Part shown: in pieces, positions 37,868-48,131 of the stretch
Layout: the number at the start of each line of letters is the position of its first letter
Numbering within the stretch: position 1 is the first letter of the stretch
Assembly (NCBI RefSeq): GCF_900696045.1
Contig: NZ_LR216287.1
Location: 1,717,854 to 1,781,853 of the forward strand
Reading direction: 5' to 3'
Source of the DNA: Candidatus Nitrosocosmicus franklandus
GTDB taxonomy: Archaea; Thermoproteota; Nitrososphaeria; Nitrososphaerales; Nitrososphaeraceae
DNA length: 64,000 bases
Notes under the pieces: generated by a model
The model's database searches: none
Seen by the model: only the letters and a program-made list of their open reading frames with translations
What the model was told of the DNA's origin: nothing
Translations under genes and position numbers: made by a program

Positions 37868-38087
37868 ATAATTAAATATAGGTTGAATCTTATAATAATA
37901 CTTCGATCATTGCTAAATAACTCGCGGGTAGAAAGACAACAATAATCTTGAATCCTTACATATTGTGTAGGTAATTGTAAATCGCTAACCGATTCGAAAT
38001 GAAGTGGTTTTCTTTTATGGTTGTTATTATTATTGCTAAATTCTAATGTGTGACCAAAAAATTGTGGTCTTTTGATGTAATTATTCT
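37864..38087 (-). other. Spacer or doubtful small frame
   Basis: An 86-codon minus-strand frame (37864-38124) overlaps the 54-aa candidate gene and the start of the exported gene. It has a basic N-terminus and no family, so I leave it uncalled. Confidence 0.3.
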
Positions 38088-38089
38088 TT

Positions 38090-38254
38090 CTATTTCTTGA
38101 GTTTGATATTGTTATCTTTTTCAAATAATTTGATATATTTATTTACGACAACAAATTGATCCTGGTTTAATAATCCTGATTTAATCGATGCTGGCTCTTT
38201 GTTATGTAATCGTTCGTCAATTAGTGTTGCAATCTCTTTAATTGTTTCATTCAT
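38090..38254 (-). CDS. Candidate 54-aa small protein
   Basis: Uninterrupted frame beginning MNETIKEIATLIDERLHNKE, helical, Lys-rich at the end (KDNNIKLKK). TATAAATA-like sequence lies about 30 nt upstream (near 38280), giving a good promoter spacing. It is shorter than most gene callers accept. The coding-like helix and promoter support it modestly. Confidence 0.45.
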   Translation of the reverse strand: MNETIKEIATLIDERLHNKEPASIKSGLLNQDQFVVVNKYIKLFEKDNNIKLKK

Positions 38255-38662
38255 GCATATAAATACCATAAATGATATTTATAGTTATTGGTAATTAAAC
38301 CCAATATTACGGTATATCACTATGTCTATGCTCATTATCTCTGCACAAGTTAATCCGTTGACCCTAATGCAACAAATCTTTTAACCATGCTTGTCTTTGT
38401 TGTGTGTTTGTATACGTATACATATTGATAAATTGATTATGCTCAAGGAAATTATTCAAAATTATCGGTTCTATTTTCAGTTGATCAACTTACTGTAAAC
38501 TGTAACTATGCTGAGTTAAAGTCTAATCTCAAGTATAATTGTCATTGAAATTGTTGTATGGATTGTTGCTTTTATGTCTATTCGATGACGAATAGCAATG
38601 ACTGATATAACACTATCTTGTATTTATGGTAAGGCAATCAAAGGTATTTAATTAATTAATTA
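38255..38662. other. 408-bp spacer
   Basis: AT-rich promoter and intergenic sequence between the two minus-strand genes; no gene seen. Confidence 0.5.
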
Positions 38663-39010
38663 TTATACTTGATTTATTGTATCGTTGTTATTATTGTTAT
38701 TGATTTGTGATTCTTTGAGTCCAAATAGTGAGCCATCAACATAATCAGCTTCTAATTCGTGACACTGTGCAATCACAGAATTTAGGGTTTGGAGTTCTTT
38801 TTGAGCTTCGCTTGACAAGTTCTGTTGTTTCAATGACCCGGGAAATTCATCCCTTCCTCCTTCAATTGCATACAGTTGATCTGCTATTTCGTCGGCTTTT
38901 TGCTTACACAAATTTAGATATGCTGAAGGTGCAAGAAGTCCAATTATCACTGCACTTGCGATTACTATGAATATGGACAGCAATACTACCTTTTTCCTAC
39001 TCCAAATCAT
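38663..39010 (-). CDS. Membrane-anchored small protein (115 aa)
   Basis: The N-terminal helix (KKVVLLSIFIVIASAVIIGLL, residues 6-26) would anchor the protein. The exterior part is helical with two Cys (LCKQKADEIADQLY and IAQCHELEADY) and a polar Asn-rich tail (NNNNNNDT). A disulphide outside the cell is possible. Family not recognised. Monocistronic. Confidence 0.65.
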   Translation of the reverse strand: MIWSRKKVVLLSIFIVIASAVIIGLLAPSAYLNLCKQKADEIADQLYAIEGGRDEFPGSLKQQNLSSEAQKELQTLNSVIAQCHELEADYVDGSLFGLKESQINNNNNNDTINQV

Positions 39011-39437
39011 GTAAATATAGATACATACATGATTCGATTGTTAAATAATATATCTATTCAAGAAATTGTTACCACTATTCGTTATTATTAATTTCTATGG
39101 CATCTAAGATCATATGCTTGATAATATCTAATCCCAAGAATAGATGTTGATGATTGTGGGTGTTAAGTTACCTCGATATCACCCGAGTATTTTTGGTTTC
39201 TTGTAAAGCAATAATCGCTAGTATGCGAGAAAATCACCAGGTTAGTTTCTTGTCAACATCATCATATCTAAACTTGTCAAGTATTAATTTTGTAATTCGA
39301 ATTGAGGCTCTGTGTATAGATTCTATTTGTTTTAATTAAGATATTTATGTCCAAAACTGGGAAAATAATTTAGAAAATGTCTGGAGCTTATAAATAAGTT
39401 AGGTTCCTTGTATTTTAAGCTTCATTTTGCTAAAACA
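39011..39437. other. 426-bp spacer
   Basis: AT-rich. A 61-codon plus-strand frame at 39154-39339 has no supporting features. Confidence 0.5.
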
Positions 39438-39782
39438 TTAACGAGGTACCGATGTTAGTGTTTCGTCCCCATTCCCTACATACGGCGAATTTTGACTACT
39501 GGGTGTCATGTCGCAGTATTCACAAGTATTATCTACAACTACTCCTGCCAGTCTAATTGTTAATAGATGGGTAAACAACTCTCCAGTCAATTTTGCAAAT
39601 TCATCAGGGTCCTCTTCTCTTGTCCTATTTCGAAATTCAAGCCATTTCTCAATTTTATCTACGTATTCTACAGGTTTCTTTTCTCCTTTCAAGTCAATGT
39701 CCTCATATTGGAGAGACAAATTTCCGTCTAGTAGATTTGTAATGTATTCGTCTACGTATCTGAACTTGTAATCTGATTCCAT
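39438..39782 (-). CDS. Uncharacterised acidic protein (114 aa)
   Basis: Charged, soluble protein beginning MESDYKFRYVDEYITNLLDG, with helical segments (EKWLEFRNRTREEDPDEFAK, LFTHLLTIRLAGVV) and a Cys pair, CEYC, before a disordered tail (SSQNSPYVGNGDET). No signal peptide. The Cys pair may bind metal. Function unknown. AT-rich promoter sequence upstream. Confidence 0.65.
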   Translation of the reverse strand: MESDYKFRYVDEYITNLLDGNLSLQYEDIDLKGEKKPVEYVDKIEKWLEFRNRTREEDPDEFAKLTGELFTHLLTIRLAGVVVDNTCEYCDMTPSSQNSPYVGNGDETLTSVPR

Positions 39783-40982
39783 TATGATATCTTTTGTATA
39801 AATAACTATATTACCATGATGCTTTTTGCCACATCTTACAAAAAGTATCCTACTATATTAATTAAGAAATTTGGAGCAATTTGAAACGCTATGCAAACAA
39901 TTGACCTTATAAAACAATAATTCAACACAAACAGGATATCTATGGATTATTGCTGTACTGCTTTTCAGCAATATATGCAGATCAACGAACACAATCAACC
40001 GAATCTTTTTCTAATATTTTGATTTTTAAAGCAAACATGCAATCAACCAAAATCAATCCAACTCTGTTACATAAAGGCCCTGTTGTAATAAAAGAGAAAG
40101 GGAGTATTTGGAAAATGGCGTACATTTAATCTTGATAAATCTGGTTCTAATCAACGAAAAATCGGATTTAATAGTGTTCTTAATAGAGGGTTTGAAATAT
40201 TTTTTGAATCAGGATATCCCTTAATAACTATTATTGCATACAGATAACGATACAGTAGAATAGATGGAGAAAATTGACACAAATAAGAGGAGACAGTTAA
40301 TATGTTTCAAATCAGGCTTTTAATATTGCTAACTATCTGTTGTGGTTTCTGACTTTAACAACTCTATCGACTTTGAGATCGAAGATAATGGTGTCAATAA
40401 TGATAAAATAATTGAGATGAGGTTGAAAAGTAGTAAACGGAACTGAGAAAAGGATAAAGGCGTCAATAGGCGTCTCGTTAACCCTTCATGCTTTTGTTTG
40501 ATCAACGTGTCATCGATAGTGATATTGGTTGAAAATACTTATCACATGAATGTAGCCTTTATCCATTTCCTCTTTGGGGGATATTCATCATGTTTGATGA
40601 TTTATCCAATGTGGTGGTAGGAATAGTTATACGGCAGAGGGGATATTTAATTATTTCCAATTATTTCCATTTTTATTACGAGCATTCCATTTTATAACAT
40701 TAATCATATTGTGTAACTCTATTTGTTGGTAGGTCTAGTTAATACAAGCTAAAAGCAGAATATTTGTATCGTCCAGAAAAAAGTTTGTTTATCGATTTAA
40801 TTCATCATCATTGTCATCATTTTCCTCTTCACATGTCTTTTAATTAAATTCACTAGAGATCTGGATTTAGCATCTATTTCGAAAATAATGTATCGAATTT
40901 GCATACCATACCCGACATCTTTGGTTAGTAGATTTAATTTTGTTTATAGCCATTGAAATTCTTATTACACTCCTTCATGTTG
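39783..40982. other. 1.2 kb spacer
   Basis: Weak short frames only: a 31-codon frame near 40035 (MQSTKINPTLLHKGPVVIKE) and coding-like residues at about 40090-40250 on the plus strand (FNLDKSGSNQRKIGFNSVLN) that start without an initiator codon and may be a remnant. Otherwise AT-rich. Confidence 0.45.
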
Positions 40983-42776
40983 TTATGTACTTTTGATTAT
41001 CCAAATTTTCCTTATTGAAATTATCCACATTACAGCTAAGATGGTAATTAAAATAATTGGTATAGAAACAGTCACTGTGGCGCTGGTGCTGGTGCTGGGA
41101 TTGCGGATCCGTTCATCTACAAAAGATGTTGTTTTTGAGTTATTTTGTTCTTCGATACTATACGGCTTGCCAGAAATGGGATTGAGCAAATTTTCTACTG
41201 GTGCATACTGATCTGTTAGTATAGGAACGTCATTCTTGCTTATCTCATTACCTTCAAGAACATAGTCTTGGTAATTTATTTCGTTTATTACTTTGGTGTT
41301 TGATTCTTGCATATTAGCTATCTCTAATTTGTCTGGCATGCTGTATCCATCATATTGTCCTGTTTTAACTGCTGCAATTATGATGTTCTGCAGGGATTTA
41401 TAATGATCAGTTAAAAAGACAAATACCTTAGGGAAAACTTCTAAAAATGTCTTTAGGTTTGCTCGATATAAATCAGATGTTGCTTGAGTTTCATCTGTTG
41501 AACCGATATGATTCGATATAATCACACCGCTATTTGTCAGTTTGTCCGACAATAGCTTGTAAAATTCTAACGTCATCAAATGAAAGGGAACATAACTCTT
41601 TGAGAATGCATCCAGAATTATAACATCATAACTTCCTGAATGTTTATTTAAAAATTCTCGAGCATCTTGGATATAGATATTTAACTTGGGATTAAATTCG
41701 TCCAAAAAGAAATAATCTTTGGCAACCTCTACTATCTTTGGATCTATTTCTACGACATCTACTGAAATTTCGGGATAATTTTGAAGAAAGTATTTTGGAC
41801 CTGAAAATCCTCCTCCTCCTATGAATAATACCTTGGTGGCATTTTCGTTCATTAATAGCCCTAAAGGAAAAAATTTTGTATACTTGCTTTCAAGGGTATA
41901 GGGATCCGATTTATCCATTATACTATGAAGATACCCGTTCAAAAACAGTGCTCTATTATTTATTCCATTGTAATTGTCAATTACATCTAAATGACTATAC
42001 AGGGTTTCTGTTTCATATACAAGAACACCTGGGTGAAGATGTAAGTTTCCAAAGTCTAATGATATGGTATTTATATCTTCATATAATATCGACAAACATA
42101 CTATCAGCAAAAGTATTGCAGCCATTATTTTAACAAAGAATTTTAATTTAACTATGGATGTTACCAACAACACGATGCCTAAACTATACAACACGTAATT
42201 GATTGGTATTAGCGGAATTAGAACAAAAACTGTAAGAAACGTACCAACTATGCTTCCGATTGTTGAAACCGAATATAGATTTCCAGAAATATTTCCCAGC
42301 TTATCGAGAGATTTAGTGGCAAGCTTTATTGCATAAGGCGAGATCATACCAAGCAAGAGAGTTGGGATTATAACGAGAATAAATGTAGCAAACAACGAAT
42401 TGAGATTGTTTGCATAGTTATCGAGATCATGATTGGTCAGGATATCGATTGCTCCTGTAGTAAATTCAATAACTGGAGAAGAAATTAATGGAATGAAGAG
42501 AATATACAACCCGGACGAGAAAATAATTGAGCAAAATTTTTCAAAATTTGGATTATTGTCTGCAAGCCTTCCTCCAATGTGGTACCCGCCGCTAAGTCCA
42601 AGCAAAACTACTCCGATTAAGCTGCCCCAAGTGTATATTGTGCTTCCAAAAGTGGGAATTAATAGCCTGCTAACGGAAAACTCCAAAGACATTGTTGCAA
42701 GCCCACCTATAAATACAAGTATCAAAAGTATTGTAAATGCAGATGATCGAATCTTTAATATCAATACTGGGTACAT
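40983..42776 (-). CDS. Membrane spermidine-synthase-like protein
   Basis: The N-terminal 250 residues contain about eight membrane helices (SLEFSVSRLLIPTFGST, GLSGGYHIGGRLADN). The C-terminal part is a class I methyltransferase/spermidine-synthase fold with FIGGGGFSGPKYFLQNYPEI, VDVVEIDPKIVEVAK, DAREFLNKHSGSYDVIILD and the end motif VPILTDQYAPVENLL. A further membrane helix closes the chain (SIPIILITILAVMWIISI). This fusion of a transporter-like module with an SpeE-like domain is known in many prokaryotes, with substrate unknown. So polyamine synthesis is possible but not assured, as active-site residues of true SpeE are not verified. Confidence 0.85.
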   Translation of the reverse strand: MYPVLILKIRSSAFTILLILVFIGGLATMSLEFSVSRLLIPTFGSTIYTWGSLIGVVLLGLSGGYHIGGRLADNNPNFEKFCSIIFSSGLYILFIPLISSPVIEFTTGAIDILTNHDLDNYANNLNSLFATFILVIIPTLLLGMISPYAIKLATKSLDKLGNISGNLYSVSTIGSIVGTFLTVFVLIPLIPINYVLYSLGIVLLVTSIVKLKFFVKIMAAILLLIVCLSILYEDINTISLDFGNLHLHPGVLVYETETLYSHLDVIDNYNGINNRALFLNGYLHSIMDKSDPYTLESKYTKFFPLGLLMNENATKVLFIGGGGFSGPKYFLQNYPEISVDVVEIDPKIVEVAKDYFFLDEFNPKLNIYIQDAREFLNKHSGSYDVIILDAFSKSYVPFHLMTLEFYKLLSDKLTNSGVIISNHIGSTDETQATSDLYRANLKTFLEVFPKVFVFLTDHYKSLQNIIIAAVKTGQYDGYSMPDKLEIANMQESNTKVINEINYQDYVLEGNEISKNDVPILTDQYAPVENLLNPISGKPYSIEEQNNSKTTSFVDERIRNPSTSTSATVTVSIPIILITILAVMWIISIRKIWIIKST

Positions 42777-43081
42777 TATTTTCTACCGGAACTCTATTTA
42801 TCTTGTATCATATCTTTGACCTTAAACCTCAATTGGTTCTCCTTGTATCAAATCCTTCACCTTGCTAAAATAATCTCCACATGATTAACGGCAGAATGAG
42901 GTTGATAATAATATGATTGTTAGATTTACGTGTTCTAATATTGTTGTCAATAGTGTATATGTATGCTGTATAAATAATTCTTCTACAAAACAATGAACAA
43001 TATGGTGTTCAAGAAATTCATCATATTATTATTGTCGATTTAAACTAAATCAATGTTGAAATTGATAAATTTGACTACTTT
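42777..43081. other. 305-bp spacer
   Basis: AT-rich with no gene; promoter for the membrane protein gene. Confidence 0.5.
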
Positions 43082-44599
43082 TTAATTTTCCGCAGCAGAT
43101 ATTCTATATATTCTGCCATCAAAGTATGTCAGTATATATAGATTTCCATCCGGTCCCGTTTCTATGTCCGTAATTCTTCCTTCAAAATTCTTTGCAAAAA
43201 TGATTTTTTCTCGTTCTTTCTGATTATCTGCTACTAAATCCTGTAGTCCCTTTTCATTTTCTTTTTCACCTGCTAACAAGCCTTTATGTATGTCAATACC
43301 CGATCTGGTTGAATTTACTTTAAATAGATACAAATTTCCATTATTAATGTCTCCTGCAAATATATCATTCTCCAAATCTTTGCCAAGCTTTGAGGATTCT
43401 AAAAACTCAATGTCGGTCACACCGACTGGAATACGCCAACTAAATTCGGGATCTGAATAATGTGAACCATTCAACATGATCAAATCAGCGATTAGAGTAT
43501 TGTTGTTTCTGCTTATTGGACCCATTATCTTGTACCACCCACTGTTTAATCCTGGTTCAACAAGGTTAATTTCATCATAGTTGTTCTCACCATTTTCAGT
43601 ATTCCATAATTTCCCTGTTACCGGATCAGTGTCCAAACCGAAACCATTTCTAATTCCATATGAATAATAGAATTTTGCCGAATCTAGAATGGTGTCATTA
43701 TGAAAATATGAGTAAAACGGATTGTCTGTAGGGATCAATGATTCGCCTAAAGGATTAATTCGGAATATAACAGATGAATTATTAGGAACGGTAATTGATT
43801 TATTTTTTCCACTTGGATAATTTTGTAATGTATTGTTTATGGTGGCTAGGTCTCCAATAACTATATACAGATATCCTTGTCTATCAAAATGCATTTTTCC
43901 ACCATTATGATATGGGGTAGGTCCACTTGGTAATTCTAACAAAAGCTTGGGATTAGATAAATTGCCTTGACCTGGACCAAGCCAATCATATTCATAAACT
44001 CTATTCTGGATGGTATAGGTATTATCCTGATCAGTGTTGGTGGTTTTATCATTCTTGAATTGTGAAACTGTTTTTTCTGTGACATATAAATATACTTTAT
44101 AGAGAATTTCATTGGTGGAATTAGTTACCAATGATGTAGAGGCGTTTATGAAAGTATTCTGCGATCTATTGATGTGAACGTTCGTGTTCCCAAATGGAAT
44201 CCTGTCATTGGGCACAGACTTGTCCATGGCAGCTGCAATTCCTAGCAGTCCCCTTTCTTCTTCAATTGATATGTTGTTTATAGTATAAATGGGCTCTTTC
44301 TGTAATGTGCCATTTGATATTAGACGAACATTTCCACTATCTTTTTCTGTTACTAATAAAGTGTTATTATCTACAAAAGTCATACTTGTAGGATGTGATA
44401 AACCTTCTGCAATCAGTTTTACCTCAATCCTATTTTCGTAATTGGGATTTATTTCTATAGAATCATTGCTCTGTAAAGGTATCATAAATAATTTAATAAT
44501 ACTCGAATAATTGAAATTAGTTAAAACATCAACAACAGCAGCAACAACAAAAAGTATGGTGAATATGGTTACAGATATGATCGCGACAAATCTCTTCAT
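43082..44599 (-). CDS. Secreted or anchored glucose/sorbosone-dehydrogenase propeller
   Basis: Hydrophobic N-terminus (MKRFVAIISVTIFTILFVVAA) then the propeller: GLSHPTSMTFVDNNTLLVTE, YHNGGKMHFDRQGYLYIVIG, YGIRNGFGLDTDPVTGKLW, NYDEINLVEPGLNSGWYKI and ITDIETGPDGNLYIL. Compared with the protein at 26887 it has no cupredoxin domain and no acidic tail, and it carries an Asn/Ser/Thr-rich insert near residues 120-190 with glycosylation-type sites. PQQ-dependent sugar oxidation outside the cell is the family role; cofactor use here is not proven. Third member of the family in the window. Confidence 0.85.
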   Translation of the reverse strand: MKRFVAIISVTIFTILFVVAAVVDVLTNFNYSSIIKLFMIPLQSNDSIEINPNYENRIEVKLIAEGLSHPTSMTFVDNNTLLVTEKDSGNVRLISNGTLQKEPIYTINNISIEEERGLLGIAAAMDKSVPNDRIPFGNTNVHINRSQNTFINASTSLVTNSTNEILYKVYLYVTEKTVSQFKNDKTTNTDQDNTYTIQNRVYEYDWLGPGQGNLSNPKLLLELPSGPTPYHNGGKMHFDRQGYLYIVIGDLATINNTLQNYPSGKNKSITVPNNSSVIFRINPLGESLIPTDNPFYSYFHNDTILDSAKFYYSYGIRNGFGLDTDPVTGKLWNTENGENNYDEINLVEPGLNSGWYKIMGPISRNNNTLIADLIMLNGSHYSDPEFSWRIPVGVTDIEFLESSKLGKDLENDIFAGDINNGNLYLFKVNSTRSGIDIHKGLLAGEKENEKGLQDLVADNQKEREKIIFAKNFEGRITDIETGPDGNLYILTYFDGRIYRISAAEN

Positions 44600-45206
44600 C
44601 TAGTCCCACTTGATTACTGGTTAATTTAATGTTCTTGTTTTTGTTTTTATTTGTTCCGAATCGATTATATCACATCTATTTGCTCATTAGTTTGGAATGC
44701 TTATGTGAATCCCGTACATAGTCACAATATTTGAATAGTCTCTCATCTGTATTTTCCGGTCTGTCTATCAATAAATTTGGATCTGTAAAGTTATCTTCTA
44801 AATGTCTGATTGTATAATGATTTGGTTACAAGATTACATACATGCACAAGAAATCTGGTAAGCGGGCGTTATCAGGATGCGATTTTTGTTATCAGGGTAC
44901 GTGTAACGAATAACATATTGTATGATATTGGGGATAATTTTATAGACGTTATGGGTAGGTATTCATTCATTTGTATGGTTTAGTATTAATCTCAGTGTAA
45001 AATGTATGGTCGTCATTTAATATTGCTGGCTCCAAGTGCTGTTAACATCAGAGGTTTGCGTCAGCGGCTTTAAATGAATGATCGTAAATTTTGTTGTATT
45101 TGGTCTGATAAAACCTACTACCCTAACTATACGAAATGAAAAGGATTACGTTATGTTTTGGAAAGGTATAGGAAGAACTGTTAACAGAATATAGAGATGA
45201 TTAGAT
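44600..45206. other. 0.6 kb spacer
   Basis: AT-rich with an imperfect direct repeat (GTTATCAGG) near 44870-44900. No gene. Confidence 0.5.
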
Positions 45207-45863
45207 ATGACCGAAATTGACGTTGCTAAGATGACTTCTTCTAGCCGATATGCTGTCCTTACTTCTTTAGTGGTCCCTCGACCTATCGCATTCGTGACCA
45301 CTATTAATGAGGATGGTGTAGTAAATGCGGCCCCATTTTCATACTTTAACTTGATGGGAAATGATCCTCCTGTAGTAGCTATCGGAATTGGAAAAGATGA
45401 ATCGCGCAAATATGGATTAAAAGATACTGGATATAATATCCAAAAAACAAGAGAATTCGTAATAAATATGGTAAATGAAGATATAATAGAAAAGGTAAAT
45501 CTTACTGCTATTGACTTTCCTCCAGAGGTAGATGAATCTGAGATTGCCGGATTGACGAAGTTGCCGTCTGCAAAGGTCAAGCCACCAAGAATTAAAGAAT
45601 CAGCTTCAAATTTTGAATGTCGTCATTTAAGTACGATAGAAATAGGGAATGTTAGAGTAGTGATAGGGGAAATAATCTATTTACATCTTGATGAACAATA
45701 TGTGACCTTTCAAGATGGTGATCACCATATTCTTACTGAGCTTATTCTGCCGGTGGGAAGGATGCATGGTAAAGACTTTTACACGCGTTCTGCAGCCAGT
45801 CTTTTTAGAATTGCTAGACAAAGTTACAACGAATGGAAAAATAATCTGGGTAAGAAAATTTAG
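45207..45863 (+). CDS. Flavin-reductase-like (FMN-binding split barrel) protein
   Basis: Split-barrel features: YAVLTSLVVPRPIAFVTTIN, GVVNAAPFSYFNLMGNDPPV, ESRKYGLKDTGYNIQKTREF and FVINMVNEDIIEKVN. The family binds FMN and reduces flavins or acts in other FMN-linked reactions; members with PRPIAFVTT and NAAPFS are commonly annotated as flavin reductase-like. The tail HGKDFYTRSAASLFRIAR looks normal. No obvious operon partner: the Rieske-flavodoxin gene begins 373 bp on, on the same strand, and both may handle flavin (inference). Cytoplasmic. Confidence 0.85.
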   Translation: MTEIDVAKMTSSSRYAVLTSLVVPRPIAFVTTINEDGVVNAAPFSYFNLMGNDPPVVAIGIGKDESRKYGLKDTGYNIQKTREFVINMVNEDIIEKVNLTAIDFPPEVDESEIAGLTKLPSAKVKPPRIKESASNFECRHLSTIEIGNVRVVIGEIIYLHLDEQYVTFQDGDHHILTELILPVGRMHGKDFYTRSAASLFRIARQSYNEWKNNLGKKI

Positions 45864-46236
45864 GAATTGGAAAAATATTTGAAGGTATTCTAATCGATAA
45901 CATGTGATTCGTACTTTTTGATAATTAAAGAAACAAGCAATCAAAAAGAGAAAAGGGATCTACGAAGACTCAAATTACGCAATTAGACCACATCATAATT
46001 ACCTGATAATAATAATTTAACACAAAAGTATTACAATAAACAAATAATGAGCGTCAACAACATATACTACTAGCGATACTAAAAGCAATTCAATAATTCT
46101 TGGATTGGCCTATACAACAAGCTTACTTCCCTTGCGGCAAAATCATTTGTCTAGAGATATGGTATATATGATTTATTGCGGATTTTATGTATCTAATTCT
46201 TAAATAAAATCTAAATTTAGATAATATAGTGTAAAC
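45864..46236. other. 373-bp spacer with a promoter palindrome
   Basis: AT-rich. Holds a TATA-like tract at about 46198-46206 and the palindrome at 46209-46222. Confidence 0.5.
46209..46222. promoter_or_regulatory. 14-bp perfect palindrome, candidate operator
   Basis: ATCTAAATTTAGAT lies between a TATA-like tract (46198-46206) and the ATG at 46237. A dimeric regulator bound here would block or aid the transcription start. A search for further copies genome-wide is needed. Confidence 0.45.
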
Positions 46237-47358
46237 ATGGCTACTACTGGTGAGAATTGGTATGAACTTGGATTTGTTGATGATTATAAAGGTGTTAATC
46301 TCAGAGAAATAAAGATAGATAACAAACTAACTATTGCCCTATCATACCATAATGGAAAATTCGGAGCTATTTCTAATACTTGCAATCACGTAGGGGGTCC
46401 CCTTGGAAAAGGTAGCTTGGATGATGATGGCGATTATATCATTTGTCCTTGGCATAACTGGAAATTCCATCGGGTTACGGGTTTGGGAGAACCCGGATTT
46501 GAGGACGATCGAGTTCCTCAATATCGTCTCAAAATAGAGAACAATAAATTGTATATTGATCTTAACCCCGTTACTACAAGGCATAAAAAACCACATCCGC
46601 CTCATCTACTTTCTAGAGATAATACCCGTAAAGATGGTCCCATACGGATTGTCGGAATTTCTACCACGGTCATGGATAAAGCCTATCCTAGATATTCTAC
46701 ATCTGAGAAACTACTTAAAATTGCCTTAGATCATGCAAAGACTGAATTAAAATGTGAGACTATGTTAATTAAGTTGAATGAATTGCATTTTAGAAGTTGC
46801 GAGGGGTATTATTCTAAAAGCGCCAAAGCATGTACTTGGCCCTGCTCTATAACTCAAATGGATTCAAGCGATCAACTGGATAAGGTCTATGAAGCATTAG
46901 TACACTGGGCAGATGTCATATTAGTGTCCACCCCTATCAGATGGGGAGCAGCCAGCTCCCTGTATTACAAAATGGCAGAACGACTTAACTGTATTCAAAA
47001 CCAGATTACGATTAGAAATAAAATCCTTATCAAAAATAAGGTGGCGTCGTTTATCATAACCGGAGGACAGGATAATGTTCAAGATGTTGCTGGGCATATG
47101 CTAGGATTTTTTGCAGAACTTGGGTTTTTGTTTCCCCCTTTTCCTTATATTGCGCACTCTAGGGGCTGGTCAGCTGAAGATATGGAAAACAATATGACAG
47201 ACGTTGAAAATAGCAGTGACCTAAAGGATGCTGCCAAGGATTTAGTTAGAAGATGTAAAGAGATGGCTGAAATTCTTGTTGTGACTGATCTTTTCAAACG
47301 AAAAGTTGTTCTATCAGGAAGAAAGGCAAGAAAAATAGAACTGGGCAAGAAAAAATAG
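46237..47358 (+). CDS. Rieske ferredoxin domain fused to an NADPH-dependent FMN reductase/flavodoxin-like domain
   Basis: Residues 10-110 are a Rieske domain with both cluster motifs, TCNHVGGPLGKG and CPWHNWKFHRVTG (Cys-x-His and Cys-x-x-His). Residues 130-350 are a flavodoxin-like reductase: RIVGISTTVMDKAYPRYSTS at the phosphate loop, GYYSKSAKACTWPC, ADVILVSTPIRWGAASSLYY and SFIITGGQDNVQDVAGHMLG. Joining a 2Fe-2S centre to a flavin domain in one chain gives a short electron wire. The target oxygenase or acceptor is unknown. Cytoplasmic. The fusion boundary lies after about residue 115 (a Lys/Pro/His-rich linker). Confidence 0.85.
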   Translation: MATTGENWYELGFVDDYKGVNLREIKIDNKLTIALSYHNGKFGAISNTCNHVGGPLGKGSLDDDGDYIICPWHNWKFHRVTGLGEPGFEDDRVPQYRLKIENNKLYIDLNPVTTRHKKPHPPHLLSRDNTRKDGPIRIVGISTTVMDKAYPRYSTSEKLLKIALDHAKTELKCETMLIKLNELHFRSCEGYYSKSAKACTWPCSITQMDSSDQLDKVYEALVHWADVILVSTPIRWGAASSLYYKMAERLNCIQNQITIRNKILIKNKVASFIITGGQDNVQDVAGHMLGFFAELGFLFPPFPYIAHSRGWSAEDMENNMTDVENSSDLKDAAKDLVRRCKEMAEILVVTDLFKRKVVLSGRKARKIELGKKK

Positions 47359-48131
47359 GTTAAACCCTTTTTATATTGCAACATCAAAAGTTAGAACGCA
47401 TAAGAGATACCTTTTACGATATTCTGAAATCCGAGTCTATATGTAAAATTTGATTGGTCTATATCATCAAATACGATGGCCTTAGTCAGGCTGTTGTGCT
47501 ATCGGCATTAAAGGTCCATAGACTTTTCAGTTCATCCGGAGGTTAATTTCACAATCAAAGAATTATCAACTTGATCTCGATAAGAGTCTATTGAGCCGAT
47601 CGATAATAAATGGAAACAAAAAAATTGAAAAAATAATAATGATGATTTATGAAATGTGATCTAATGTGCTGTTATCTTAGTTTTCCTGATTCCAGAATTC
47701 CAGACATCAAGTGTGTTACCGTGGTCTATCTAATCTTTTTCAGATTCTACTTGATTGTTCTGGATAAAAGGACTCTAGCTATTTTTTTTATGGTGCAGAA
47801 TTTCTATCATCAAATAAAATATTCTTATGATCGTTCTTGCAGAAGAGATCTACATTGGTATTGTAGAGGGATACTAATGCAGGCAAAGCCATTATGATAT
47901 CTAACTATGAATAACCGATAAGGAGATATTCTTTTTATTGATATCGATCAATATAACATTTGTTTTCGACAAATAATAAACAAAACTACTAGTATCAAAA
48001 TCTTTAATTGCAAAATCAAGAGAAAACAATACTATAACAATTTCTTATTTTGCTTATCGGTATATGGGATGCATGTTTGCACATGTATTTTATCTCTAGT
48101 TATCGATACGAAGAAAGGCGACTATCTTTAT
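47359..48131. other. 0.77 kb spacer
   Basis: AT-rich. An 82-codon plus-strand frame at 47649-47897 is Cys/Phe-rich with no coherent domain, so it is not called. Confidence 0.5.

Noticed and set aside
39154-39339. 61-codon plus-strand frame
   Set aside because: No family resemblance and no promoter evidence.
47649-47897. 82-codon plus-strand frame
   Set aside because: Cys/Phe-rich composition with no domain; AT-rich spacer.
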